64,000 bases of DNA from positions 1-64,000 of the forward strand of contig CABXTU010000004.1 of the NCBI GenBank assembly GCA_902515205.1, read 5' to 3'. This document shows, piece by piece, positions 20,468 to 30,037 of this stretch. Both the position numbers and the translations under genes were made by a program. The DNA comes from an uncultured Pelagibacteraceae bacterium. GTDB taxonomy: Bacteria; Pseudomonadota; Alphaproteobacteria; Pelagibacterales; Pelagibacteraceae. Position 1 is the stretch's first letter. Each line of letters opens with the position of its first letter. Under the pieces are notes generated by a model. The model saw only the letters and a list, made by a program, of their open reading frames with translations. It was not told the DNA's origin and searched no databases.

Positions 20468-21397
20468 TTAAAGTCTTGCCCCGATTTGTTGAATCACTTC
20501 AGATGACATTTCGGTGCCTTTGAGTAGGCAGTCTCTTAAAGATAATTTATTTACATATCCATGTAAATAACCGGCTGCAAAAAGATCACCAGCACCTGTT
20601 AAATCAACAATTTTAAGATTTTCTTTAATTCCACATTCAACTATTTCTTCACCATTAATAGCAATTGCACCTTTCTCACCTCTAGTTAAGACTATTAATT
20701 TATTTAGAGATTTTGAAAAATTTATTACTTCTTCAAATGATTTTGCTTCTATTAATGACATTATCTCTTGTTCATTAGCAAATGTTATATCTAATTTATT
20801 TTTAACAAGTTCTAAAAAATGAGGTTTGTGACGATCAACACAAAATTGATCTGATAATGACATTGCAACTTTGTTAGCACTTTGAATTGCTTTTTCAAAA
20901 GCCTTTTTAGGCTTACCTTCATCCCAAAGATATCCCTCCAAAAGTATTATTTCACTTTGTCTAATAGCATCCGAACTAACATCATTTTCATTAATTTTAC
21001 CCGCAGTTCCTAAAAAAGTGCACATTGTACGTTCTGAGTCAGGTGTAACTAATATTAAGCAAGTACCTGTAGGAAGTTCCTCTTTTTTTTTAGTATAAAA
21101 ATATTTAACATTTTCTTTTATAAGACCATTCTCATACTTGTTACCAAGGTCATCATCGTTTACTTTGCCTATAAAACCAACTTTATTTCCTAATTGTGCT
21201 AATCCAACAATCGAATTAGCCACTGATCCACCAGAAATAGTTTTTTCAATCTTTAAGTTTGTCAATAGTGATTTAAAATCTTTTTCATCAAAGATTAGTT
21301 TCATAGTTCCTTTAGTTAAATTATTGTTAGAAATAAAACTTTCGTTAACTTTACAAATTACATCTACTATTGCATTTCCAATACCAAGAATTTTCAT
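20468..21397 (-). CDS. PfkB-family carbohydrate/adenosine kinase
   Basis: GIGNAIVDVI, SGGSVANSIVGLAQLG, DLTGAGDLFAAGYLHG motifs. Confidence 0.92.
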   Translation of the reverse strand: MKILGIGNAIVDVICKVNESFISNNNLTKGTMKLIFDEKDFKSLLTNLKIEKTISGGSVANSIVGLAQLGNKVGFIGKVNDDDLGNKYENGLIKENVKYFYTKKKEELPTGTCLILVTPDSERTMCTFLGTAGKINENDVSSDAIRQSEIILLEGYLWDEGKPKKAFEKAIQSANKVAMSLSDQFCVDRHKPHFLELVKNKLDITFANEQEIMSLIEAKSFEEVINFSKSLNKLIVLTRGEKGAIAINGEEIVECGIKENLKIVDLTGAGDLFAAGYLHGYVNKLSLRDCLLKGTEMSSEVIQQIGARL

Positions 21398-21398
21398 T

Positions 21399-22052
21399 TT
21401 AAGCTTTTTTAGTTTTTACAGGTTTCTTCCTTTTAGGATAGCAGCTAGTACAAATTTTACAAGTTATTCCATAACAATCTCTAGCTTTACAAAAATCTCT
21501 TCCATAATAAATAATTTGAAGATGAAGTTTATTCCAGGATTTTTTTGGAAATAATCTTTTTAAATCTATTTCAGTTTGAATTACGCTTTTTCCGTTTGTT
21601 AAACCCCATCTTTGAGCAAGCCTATGTATATGAGTATCGACTGGAAATGCAGGATAGCCAAATCCTTGAGACATAACCACACTTGCTGTCTTATGACCAA
21701 CTCCAGGCAGTTTTTCTAACTCCTCAAAGCTTTTTGGAACTTTACTTTTATGTTTATTTATTAATATTTTAGATAGATTGTATATACTTTTAGCCTTAAT
21801 CCTAAAAATACCAATTTTTTTTATTAATTTTTCAATTTTTTTTCTTCCTAATTTTTGAAAATGCTCAGGTTTAAAGTACTTTGGATATATATTTTTAGTA
21901 ACATTATTGACATTTACATCAGTACACTGAGCTGAAAGAAGAACTGAAATTAATAGAGTAAAAACGTTTCTACTGTTCAATGGTACAGAGATATTAGGAT
22001 AAGTTTTATTCAAAATTTGTAAAACAATTTTAGCTCTCTCAACATCATTCAT
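21399..22052 (-). CDS. nth: Endonuclease III
   Basis: LLSAQCTDVNVN, LPGVGHKTASVV HhH, C-x6-C-x2-C-x5-C iron-sulfur motif (CKARDCYGITCKICTSC). Confidence 0.96.
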   Translation of the reverse strand: MNDVERAKIVLQILNKTYPNISVPLNSRNVFTLLISVLLSAQCTDVNVNNVTKNIYPKYFKPEHFQKLGRKKIEKLIKKIGIFRIKAKSIYNLSKILINKHKSKVPKSFEELEKLPGVGHKTASVVMSQGFGYPAFPVDTHIHRLAQRWGLTNGKSVIQTEIDLKRLFPKKSWNKLHLQIIYYGRDFCKARDCYGITCKICTSCYPKRKKPVKTKKA

Positions 22053-22828
22053 TATTTAAAATTCATGAGATCTCTCATTGAATAAAGACCAGCCTTTTTT
22101 GAGAACAACCATTTTGCGGCTGAAAGTGCTCCTTCAGAATAGAGTGCTCTATCGAAAGCCTCATGATTAAGAGTAATAATTTCTTTGTCACTCGAAAATT
22201 TTACTTCATGTTCTCCTATTATTTCTCCTTTCCTTATAGAATTAAAATTAATTTTTTTTCCATAAGGAAAATTTTTTTTATTCAAATATTTTTTTCCAAT
22301 CAAATTATAAAAATTTTTATTTTTACCTACAGCGATACCCTTGCCTAACATTAATGCTGTTCCAGAAGGGAAATCATTTTTGTGCTTGTGGTGAACCTCA
22401 ATGATTTTACTTAAAAAATTTTTACCTAGAGATCTAGATGCAATTTCTGTCAGATACATTAAAAGATTAATTCCAAGACTCATATTTCCTGCCTTTAAAA
22501 TTGGTATTTTTTTGGAAAAGCTTTTTATCAAACCTTCTTCTTTTCTTGTAAATCCAGTTGTTCCTATTACTACTTTTTTTTTAAGTTTTAATGCTATTTT
22601 AAGAACTTCAAAAGTACACTTTGGTACTGTAAAATCTATGATTAAGCCTGCTTTTTTAAATGCTTGCTCAGTATTTTGTTCTATCCTAATCCCCTTAATT
22701 TTCTCATCTGTTTTTTCACTTTCTGTAAAAGTAACTAACTTAAAATTCTTATTTAAGCTTGCGGATTTGATTATTTGTTGACCCATTCGGCCTAGGCAAC
22801 CAGTTACTGCTAAGTTAATTTTTTTCAT
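22052..22828 (-). CDS. dapB: 4-hydroxy-tetrahydrodipicolinate reductase
   Basis: VTGCLGRMGQQII, IGTTGF, IIEVHHKHKNDFPSGTAL motifs. Confidence 0.96.
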   Translation of the reverse strand: MKKINLAVTGCLGRMGQQIIKSASLNKNFKLVTFTESEKTDEKIKGIRIEQNTEQAFKKAGLIIDFTVPKCTFEVLKIALKLKKKVVIGTTGFTRKEEGLIKSFSKKIPILKAGNMSLGINLLMYLTEIASRSLGKNFLSKIIEVHHKHKNDFPSGTALMLGKGIAVGKNKNFYNLIGKKYLNKKNFPYGKKINFNSIRKGEIIGEHEVKFSSDKEIITLNHEAFDRALYSEGALSAAKWLFSKKAGLYSMRDLMNFK

Positions 22829-22995
22829 TTAAAGATAGAATATGAAACTATCACAATTGATATGATAATTATAGACCAAATGAATAAATTTTTAAAAAGA
22901 CTTTTACTTTCAGAATTGGATCTTAAAAATCCTGGAATAACTAAAATTAAAACTGCAATTAAAAAAATTGCAGGTACTATTTGCTCTAATTCCAT
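22825..22995 (-). CDS. Small membrane protein (56 aa, two predicted TM segments)
   Basis: Read by hand: MELEQIVPAIFLIAVLILVIPGFLRSNSESKSLFKNLFIWSIIIISIVIVSYSIFK*; stop overlaps dapB start (ATGA); fills the dnaJ-dapB gap; not in ORF track. Confidence 0.65.
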   Translation of the reverse strand: MELEQIVPAIFLIAVLILVIPGFLRSNSESKSLFKNLFIWSIIIISIVIVSYSIFK

Positions 22996-22998
22996 ATT

Positions 22999-24129
22999 TT
23001 AATTATTCCAAAAGCTCTTTGCTTTTTGAAAAAATTTTTTAATGCTTGGATTAGATTTTTCATTTTCTATTTTTCTAAATCTTTCTAATAAATCTTTTTG
23101 TTCTTTATTTAAACTTATAGGCACCTCTGTTTTAACCTTAACATATAAATCTCCATAATCACCTCTTCGCATAAATGGCATACCTTTGCCTTTTAATCTG
23201 AATTGTTTACCCTCTTGGGTTCCATCAGGTATTTTAATTTTAGCTTTTTTTCCATCAATTGTAGGTATTTCAATTGTTGTACCTAGAGCAGCATCAGCTA
23301 TTGAAATTGGAAATTCAAAAAATAAATTTACATCTGAGCGTTTAAATAGTTCATGTGATTTTACATTTATGAATAAGTATAGATCCCCGGCTGCTCCACC
23401 TCTTACTCCAGCCTCGCCTTTTCCAGCTAGCCTTATTCTAGTTCCATCATCTACGCCCTTAGGAATAGTAACAGATATTTTTTTTGAAGTTTGTTTATTT
23501 CCTTGTCCATTACAATCTGAGCAAGGATTGGTTATTTCCTCTCCACTTCCCGCACATTGAGGGCATGTTTGTTGAACTGTAAAGAAACCCTGGTTAGATC
23601 TTATTTTACCATTTCCACCACAATAGCTACATCGATCTGGACTTGAACCAGCTTTAGACCCATTGCCTTTACAAGTATTGCATTTTTCAGAAGTTGAAAA
23701 TTGAATATTTTGTTTTTTTCCTGAATATGCTTCTTCTAATGAAATAGATAAATCATATCTTAAATCTGAGCCTCTATTATTTGCATTTCTTCCTCTAGAA
23801 CTCCTTCTTCCGCCACCACCAAAATCACCAAAAAAATCCTCAAAAATATCTGAGAAATCTGCTCCACTAAATCCTCCGAATCCTCCCTGTCCACCACCTC
23901 CATTTTCAAAGGCGGCATGTCCAAAATTATCGTAATTTTCTTTCTTAGATTTATCCGAGAGAACTCCATAAGCTTCACTAGCTTCTTTAAACTTGTCCTC
24001 CGCAGCTTTATCGCCTGGATTTTTATCTGGATGATATTTTACAGCTAGTTTTCTATAAGCAGACTTTAGTTCGTCCGAATTTGCATTTTTATTTACGCCC
24101 AGGACATCGTAATAATCTCTCTTAGACAT
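22999..24129 (-). CDS. dnaJ: Chaperone DnaJ
   Basis: J-domain HPD, Gly-rich region, four CxxCxGxG zinc motifs. Confidence 0.98.
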   Translation of the reverse strand: MSKRDYYDVLGVNKNANSDELKSAYRKLAVKYHPDKNPGDKAAEDKFKEASEAYGVLSDKSKKENYDNFGHAAFENGGGGQGGFGGFSGADFSDIFEDFFGDFGGGGRRSSRGRNANNRGSDLRYDLSISLEEAYSGKKQNIQFSTSEKCNTCKGNGSKAGSSPDRCSYCGGNGKIRSNQGFFTVQQTCPQCAGSGEEITNPCSDCNGQGNKQTSKKISVTIPKGVDDGTRIRLAGKGEAGVRGGAAGDLYLFINVKSHELFKRSDVNLFFEFPISIADAALGTTIEIPTIDGKKAKIKIPDGTQEGKQFRLKGKGMPFMRRGDYGDLYVKVKTEVPISLNKEQKDLLERFRKIENEKSNPSIKKFFQKAKSFWNN

Positions 24130-24158
24130 GTTTTTAACCTGGACAAATAGATGTCAGT

Positions 24159-26084
24159 TTAAGCGCTTTTTTCTTTGTTTTCGTCTTTTACTTCTTCAAA
24201 ATCCGCATCAACAACATTATCGTCTTTTTTTTCCTTTGCATCTTTACCATCATCTTTACCAGATTCTGGTTTACTACTTTGTTGTGCTTTGTATATAGCC
24301 TCTCCAAGTTTCATTGAAGCTTGAACTAATGACTCAGTTTTTTTCTTAATATCCTCAATATCTTCACCTTTTAAAGCTTCCTTTAATGCACTAGATCCGT
24401 CTTCAATTGCTTTTTTTTCAGCATCTGAAACCTTAGATCCATGTTCTTTAAGATTTTTTTCAGTTGAATGAATCAATGTATCAGCTTGGTTCCTTACATC
24501 AACAGATTCTCTTTTTTTCTTATCAGCATCTTTGTTTGCTTCTGCATCCTTAACCATTTTTTCAATTTCTTCATCACTTAAACCACCAGATGCTTGAATT
24601 TGTATTTTTTGTTCTTTACCAGTCCCTTTGTCTTTTGCTGAAACATTCACAATTCCATTTGCGTCAATATCAAAAGTTACCTCAACCTGTGGAACACCTC
24701 TTGGTGCTGGGGCAATACCTATTAATTCAAAATTTCCAAGTAATTTATTGTCTGACGCCATTTCTCTTTCACCTTGCAGAACTCTTATGGAAACAGCCGG
24801 TTGATTATCTTCAGCTGTAGAAAAAACTTGGCTCTTTTTTGTGGGTATTGTTGTATTTTTCTCAATAAGTTTAGTTGACACTCCGCCAAGAGTTTCTATC
24901 CCAAGTGACAATGGAGTTACATCTAACAAAAGAACATCTTTTACATCACCTTGTAATACGCCCGCTTGAATAGCAGCACCCATAGCAACAACCTCATCTG
25001 GATTTACACTCTTATTAGGTTCTTTTCCAAAAAAGTTTTTAACTTCATTTATAACTTTGGGCATTCTAGTCATACCCCCAACCATAACAATCTCATCTAC
25101 ATCGCTAGCAGAAATACCAGCATCTTTTAAAGCAGTTTTGCATGGAGGAATTGTTCTAGATATTAAATCTTCAACAAGAGCCTCTAACTTAGCTCTAGTC
25201 ATTTTTAAATTTATATGTTTTGGACCAGTTTTATCTGCAGTTATAAATGGCAAATTAATATCTGTTTGTTCTGCAGCTGATAACTCAATCTTAGCTTTTT
25301 CAGCTGCCTCCTTTAGTCTTTGTAAAGCTAGTTTGTCAGATTTTAAATCTATTCCAGAGTCTTTTTTGAATTCAGCAATTAAATATTCAACAACAGCATT
25401 ATCAAAATCTTCACCACCTAAAAAAGTATCACCATTTGTTGATTTAACTTCAAAAACCCCATCCCCAAGTTCAAGAATAGAAACATCAAAAGTACCGCCT
25501 CCTAAATCATAAACAGCAATCTTTTTATTTTGTTTTTTATCTAAACCATAAGCCAATGAAGCTGCAGTTGGCTCATTAATAATTCTCAAGACTTCAAGGC
25601 CAGCAATTTTACCAGCATCTTTAGTAGCTTGTCTTTGAGCATCATTAAAATAAGCTGGGACAGTTATTACTGCTTTTGTTACAGCCTGACCTAAATATTT
25701 TTCAGCCGTCTCTTTCATTTTTTGAAGGATAAATGCTGAAATTTGTGACGGTGAATATTTTTCACCTTTTGCTTCAATCCAAGCATCACCTTTTTCTGAA
25801 TTTACGATTTTAAATGGTGCAGCTTCGATATCTTTTTTTACAGTTGGATCATCAAAGTTTCTGCCTATTAGTCTTTTTACTGCAAAGATAGTATTTTCTG
25901 GATTAGTAACAGCCTGTCTTTTAGCAGGCTGACCAATTAATTTTTCATTTTCATTTGTAAAAGCCACTACAGATGGTGTAGTTCTAGCTCCTTCTGCGTT
26001 TTCCAAAACTTTTGCTTGGCTACCTTCCATTATAGCAACACAAGAGTTTGTTGTTCCTAAATCTATTCCAATAATTTTACTCAT
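24159..26084 (-). CDS. dnaK: Chaperone DnaK
   Basis: [21 protein letters not shown] and full Hsp70 motifs. Confidence 0.99.
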   Translation of the reverse strand: MSKIIGIDLGTTNSCVAIMEGSQAKVLENAEGARTTPSVVAFTNENEKLIGQPAKRQAVTNPENTIFAVKRLIGRNFDDPTVKKDIEAAPFKIVNSEKGDAWIEAKGEKYSPSQISAFILQKMKETAEKYLGQAVTKAVITVPAYFNDAQRQATKDAGKIAGLEVLRIINEPTAASLAYGLDKKQNKKIAVYDLGGGTFDVSILELGDGVFEVKSTNGDTFLGGEDFDNAVVEYLIAEFKKDSGIDLKSDKLALQRLKEAAEKAKIELSAAEQTDINLPFITADKTGPKHINLKMTRAKLEALVEDLISRTIPPCKTALKDAGISASDVDEIVMVGGMTRMPKVINEVKNFFGKEPNKSVNPDEVVAMGAAIQAGVLQGDVKDVLLLDVTPLSLGIETLGGVSTKLIEKNTTIPTKKSQVFSTAEDNQPAVSIRVLQGEREMASDNKLLGNFELIGIAPAPRGVPQVEVTFDIDANGIVNVSAKDKGTGKEQKIQIQASGGLSDEEIEKMVKDAEANKDADKKKRESVDVRNQADTLIHSTEKNLKEHGSKVSDAEKKAIEDGSSALKEALKGEDIEDIKKKTESLVQASMKLGEAIYKAQQSSKPESGKDDGKDAKEKKDDNVVDADFEEVKDENKEKSA

Positions 26085-26135
26085 ATTAAAAAGACATATA
26101 AGTGTTAAATTTAATTCTACAAGTTAGATCAATCA

Positions 26136-26780
26136 TTATTTATTTTCATTATTTTCTTTATTTTCCCCGTTTTTATCGCTTTTGTTACTCGATTTTTTTG
26201 AAACCCCTACTAAAGAGGGCCGCAATAACCTATCTCCGATTGTGAATCCTTTTTGTATTTCCTGCACTATTGTACCTGGTTCCTTTAAGTCGTCATCTAT
26301 TTCCATCATTGCTTGGTGAAAATTTGGATCTAACTTTTTATTCAAGCTTTCAATTGGTTTAATCTTGTTTTTTGCAAAAATTGAAATTAAATCTTTATTA
26401 ATAATAGCCAAGTGTTCTAAAATTTTTTTAAGGCTTTCAGAATTTTTTAAACTTTCGTCATTCTCTAAAATTTGTTTAGATCTTTCAAGATTATCAATCA
26501 ATTGTAGTGCTTCTTTAGCTAAAATAAATCCTCCATATTCAAAAGCTTCCTCTTTTTCTTTCTCAAATCTTCTTCGTTGATTTTCCATTTCTGCAAATGT
26601 TCTAGCCAATTTATCTTCTAATTCTAAAATTTTATCCTCAGGGGTTTCCTTTTTTGATTTATCTGTATTTTCAGTTTTAGCTTCAGAAGTTTCAGACATT
26701 GTCTCTAATATTTCTTCATTATCATCTTTTTTATCTTCTGAAACTTTAGCTTCTTTTTTTTGGTTTTGATCTTTTTCCAT
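26136..26780 (-). CDS. grpE: Nucleotide exchange factor GrpE
   Basis: AEMENQRRRFEKEKEEAFEYGG, NFHQAMMEI, GFTIGDRLLRPSLVGVSK motifs; upstream of dnaK. Confidence 0.96.
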   Translation of the reverse strand: MEKDQNQKKEAKVSEDKKDDNEEILETMSETSEAKTENTDKSKKETPEDKILELEDKLARTFAEMENQRRRFEKEKEEAFEYGGFILAKEALQLIDNLERSKQILENDESLKNSESLKKILEHLAIINKDLISIFAKNKIKPIESLNKKLDPNFHQAMMEIDDDLKEPGTIVQEIQKGFTIGDRLLRPSLVGVSKKSSNKSDKNGENKENNENK

Positions 26781-26816
26781 AACAACTTATATGGTAAGAA
26801 AATTAAGAATTTCCAG

Positions 26817-27419
26817 ATGTTAAATAAAAAAATAAAAAAATTACTTATTGGTACAAATAACAAGGGAAAACTTAAAGAAATAAGGAGTTTACTTCCAAAA
26901 TATATAAAAACATACTCCACATCAGATTTTAAATTAAAGAGTCCGATAGAAAATGGAGAATCTTTTAAGGAAAATTCTTTGATTAAATCAAGATATTTTT
27001 CTAAAAAAACAAATTTAACCTGTATTGCTGATGACTCAGGATTGGAAATAGATATTTTAAATAAACGTCCTGGAATATATTCTGCTAGGTGGGCAGGAAG
27101 AGAATCTAATTTTAATAAAGCTATTAAAAAAGTTTATAAAGAATTAAAAAAAAAGGATAAAGATTGGAAAAAAAAAAAAATTAAAGCGCGTTTTATTTGT
27201 GCATTATCTATAAGTTTTTTAAACAAGAAAATATCTTGTGTAATTGGAAAAGTAGAGGGGTATATCGCTCATGAGCCAAAAGGAAAAAATGGTTTTGGGT
27301 ATGATCCAATATTTATTCCTTTGAAAGGAAAACAAACTTTTGGTGAAATGAAATCTAATTTAAAATATAAAATCGATCATAGGTCTATGGCTTATAGAAA
27401 AATTAGAAGATTTCTTTAA
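26817..27419 (+). CDS. rdgB: XTP/dITP diphosphatase (RdgB/HAM1)
   Basis: LLIGTNNKGKLKEI, ADDSGLEIDIL, PGIYSARWAG, GKNGFGYDPIF, HRSMAYRKI motifs; ATG at 26817 preferred over 26760. Confidence 0.95.
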   Translation: MLNKKIKKLLIGTNNKGKLKEIRSLLPKYIKTYSTSDFKLKSPIENGESFKENSLIKSRYFSKKTNLTCIADDSGLEIDILNKRPGIYSARWAGRESNFNKAIKKVYKELKKKDKDWKKKKIKARFICALSISFLNKKISCVIGKVEGYIAHEPKGKNGFGYDPIFIPLKGKQTFGEMKSNLKYKIDHRSMAYRKIRRFL

Positions 27420-28557
27420 GCTTTCCATTTTCAATTTGATAAAGATTTAATCTATGATTAATTTTATTGTCTTTTATATCGAAAATTCCGATTTTACCTT
27501 TAAAAGAATTTTCTTTTTTAAATAATTCATTAATGTTTGTTAAATTACTATTTAAAGACAAATAATATATTAGACCTACCAAGTCGTAACTTAATAATGA
27601 TAAATAACTTGGATATTCATTAAATTGTTTATAAAATTTATTTTCAAAATTGTTAAGATTCTTTTTATTAACAGAAGGAAAGTAAATTGGTTGCGAAGCT
27701 TCTTCTCTCAAAAGACTTTCATCAAACCATTGATTGAAAGTAATAATATATTTATCTTTTGGGGATACATCTGTATATAAAAAAGAAGTTATAACACTTT
27801 TTAAACTTTCTTCAAAATCTGAAATTATAATTGAGTCAAAATTTACTTCTCCAATAGTATATTTTTTTTTAAGTTTTTCTAATTGATCTTCTTTATCTAT
27901 AAGATTCGATTCCTCCACTCTTTTGATTTCATCTAATAAATTTTGTTTTCTAATTTTGTAATTCGTAATTTCCTCTATTTGAGCAGTTAATTTTGTTGGT
28001 TCGGTGTCATATATATAATGCTTATAAATATTTATTTTTGATTGTTTAATTGCCTTTTCAATCTCAATTTTATAATCAAGATTAGGTGTTAAAAGAATAG
28101 TTTTCTCTAATTTTTTTAGTTCTATAAATTTTTTTATCGTTTTTAATTGAGAGGTTGCATTTACACCTCCACTAATAATATTTTTGGGTAAATTTAAGGT
28201 TTTATTTGTAAAAGATACAAAAATCATATCTTGAATTTCATCAAGATAAGTTAAGCTTTTATAAAAGACTGGACCAATAACAATTTTAACTCCCATCTCT
28301 TTAAGTTTTAGGGCAGACTCTATAGTTTTATTTGGATCTGAGTTAGTGTCTTTAGGATATATCTCTATTTCTTTTAAGTTGATATCTTTTAATGCAATTT
28401 TAGTTGATTTTATTATTTGATGACCAATTTCTTTATCATTCCCAGTTAAAGGAATTAATAAACCAATTTTAATTTTTTCCTCAGAACTCAATCCTAGAGT
28501 GTTAAAAGAAATTAAACTTAAAAATATTAAAAAAATAATTTTAAAAAGTTTATACAT
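27403..28557 (-). CDS. Periplasmic-binding-protein-like penicillin-binding protein activator (LpoA/YraM-like)
   Basis: Signal peptide, KIGLLIPLTGNDKEIGHQI...GVKIVIGPVFYKSL type I periplasmic fold; next to rsmI, as lpoA is in other Proteobacteria. Confidence 0.75.
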   Translation of the reverse strand: MYKLFKIIFLIFLSLISFNTLGLSSEEKIKIGLLIPLTGNDKEIGHQIIKSTKIALKDINLKEIEIYPKDTNSDPNKTIESALKLKEMGVKIVIGPVFYKSLTYLDEIQDMIFVSFTNKTLNLPKNIISGGVNATSQLKTIKKFIELKKLEKTILLTPNLDYKIEIEKAIKQSKINIYKHYIYDTEPTKLTAQIEEITNYKIRKQNLLDEIKRVEESNLIDKEDQLEKLKKKYTIGEVNFDSIIISDFEESLKSVITSFLYTDVSPKDKYIITFNQWFDESLLREEASQPIYFPSVNKKNLNNFENKFYKQFNEYPSYLSLLSYDLVGLIYYLSLNSNLTNINELFKKENSFKGKIGIFDIKDNKINHRLNLYQIENGKLKEIF

Positions 28558-28590
28558 TTTTCATAATACTATATTATTTTATTATAAATT

Positions 28591-29454
28591 ATGGATAGAA
28601 ATTTGATCAATCAAAAAAAAGAAATTAAGAACGGACTATACATAGTATCAACACCAATAGGCAATTTAGATGATATTACTCTTAGGGCAATCAAAATATT
28701 GAAGAAATCGGACTATGTATTATGTGAAGATACTAGAGTTTCTAAAATTCTGCTAAAAAAACATGAAATAAATACAAAATTAATTTCAAATCATAAGTTT
28801 AATGAAAAAAAAAATTTATCTAAAATTATAAATTTACTAAAATCTGGTTTAATCATTTCTCTTATCTCAGATGCTGGAACTCCTAGTATAGCTGATCCAG
28901 GAACAATCTTAGTAAAAGAATGTATTAAAAATCATATAAGTATTATTCCTATACCGGGCCCTTCTTCAGTTGTATCAGCAGTTTCAGTAAGTGGTTTTTC
29001 TGAAAAATTTTTCTTTTATGGTTTTTTTCCAGAAAAAAAAAGATTATTAGAAAATGATTTAGAAAATTTATCAAAATTGAATTCATCAATTGTTTTTTTT
29101 ATTTCATCTAAAAAATTTAAAAAGATAATTCCTTTTTTAAAAAAAAATTTTTTAGGAAGAAAAGTTATGATTTGTAGAGAAATGACCAAGTATTTCGAGG
29201 AATTTGTAAGAGGTGATGTAGATAAAATAGATTTGTTTAACTTTGCATTAAAAGGAGAATTAACAATAGTAATTTCAGAAATAACAAATTTGAAAAATAG
29301 TTCACAAAAATTAGATGAATCTGATAAAAGATTAATTAACGAAATGATAAAAAAATTATCAATAAAAGAAATTATAAATTTTATAAATCAAACAAAAAAA
29401 ATCAAAAAAAAGGAAATCTATAATTATTGTATTAAGATTAAAAATGAAGCTTAG
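28591..29454 (+). CDS. rsmI: 16S rRNA (cytidine1402-2'-O)-methyltransferase
   Basis: LYIVSTPIGNLDDITLRAI, LCEDTRVSKILL, ISDAGTPSIADPG, PIPGPSSVVSAV motifs. Confidence 0.96.
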   Translation: MDRNLINQKKEIKNGLYIVSTPIGNLDDITLRAIKILKKSDYVLCEDTRVSKILLKKHEINTKLISNHKFNEKKNLSKIINLLKSGLIISLISDAGTPSIADPGTILVKECIKNHISIIPIPGPSSVVSAVSVSGFSEKFFFYGFFPEKKRLLENDLENLSKLNSSIVFFISSKKFKKIIPFLKKNFLGRKVMICREMTKYFEEFVRGDVDKIDLFNFALKGELTIVISEITNLKNSSQKLDESDKRLINEMIKKLSIKEIINFINQTKKIKKKEIYNYCIKIKNEA

Positions 29455-30037
29455 ATTTATATTTGTTTTATCGTTATTTTTACTTTTTACTGCTTGTGTA
29501 GGGGTATCATCAAAAGGGATATTCGGAACTGGGGTGAGTGTTGCTCTTGATCCAAGATCAGTTGGTACTCAAATTGATGACTCTATTATGCAAAAAAATT
29601 TATCAGCAAGAATTCTTATGTTAGATAAAAAAAATTTATTATCTATTAAATCTAAAGTTTTGGACGGAAGAATATTTTTGACAGGTAAAGTAGATGATCC
29701 CGAAGCTAAATTAAAGTTAACAAAATTAGCTTGGGAAACAAAGGGTGTTAGATCTGTTAGAAATGATATTATGATAAAAGAAAAATTTAACTTTAAACAA
29801 TCAGCTAAAGATATTCTAATTACTTCTCAATTAAGAGCAGCATTAATTTTTAACAAAAAAATTAAAGCTACAAATTATCAAATAGATACTTACAAAAAAA
29901 AAATTTATCTATATGGAATATCAATTACCAAAGATGAGAAAGACCAAGTTTTAAAAGAGGCCAATGAAATTTCGGGAGTTGAAGATATAATTGCAAGTAT
30001 ATTACTAGTTGATGATTTGAGAATCCAAAAAAATTAA
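29444..30037 (+). CDS. BON-domain lipoprotein (DolP/YraP-like)
   Basis: Lipobox LLFTACVGVS; tandem BON-like repeats; adjacent to rsmI. Confidence 0.82.
   Translation: MKLRFIFVLSLFLLFTACVGVSSKGIFGTGVSVALDPRSVGTQIDDSIMQKNLSARILMLDKKNLLSIKSKVLDGRIFLTGKVDDPEAKLKLTKLAWETKGVRSVRNDIMIKEKFNFKQSAKDILITSQLRAALIFNKKIKATNYQIDTYKKKIYLYGISITKDEKDQVLKEANEISGVEDIIASILLVDDLRIQKN

Noticed and set aside
21138-21554. 138-aa plus-strand ORF spanning pfkB-family kinase and nth
   Set aside because: Antisense to two clear genes; no domain similarity recognised.
22401-22781. 126-aa plus-strand ORF antisense to dapB
   Set aside because: Shadow ORF of dapB; hydrophobic bias arises from complementing Lys-rich AT-rich codons.
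25057-25512. 151-aa plus-strand ORF antisense to dnaK (and similar ones at 24590-24820, 23186-23560)
   Set aside because: Mirror of strongly conserved dnaK/dnaJ codons; low-complexity translation with no recognisable domain; typical antisense ORF artefact.
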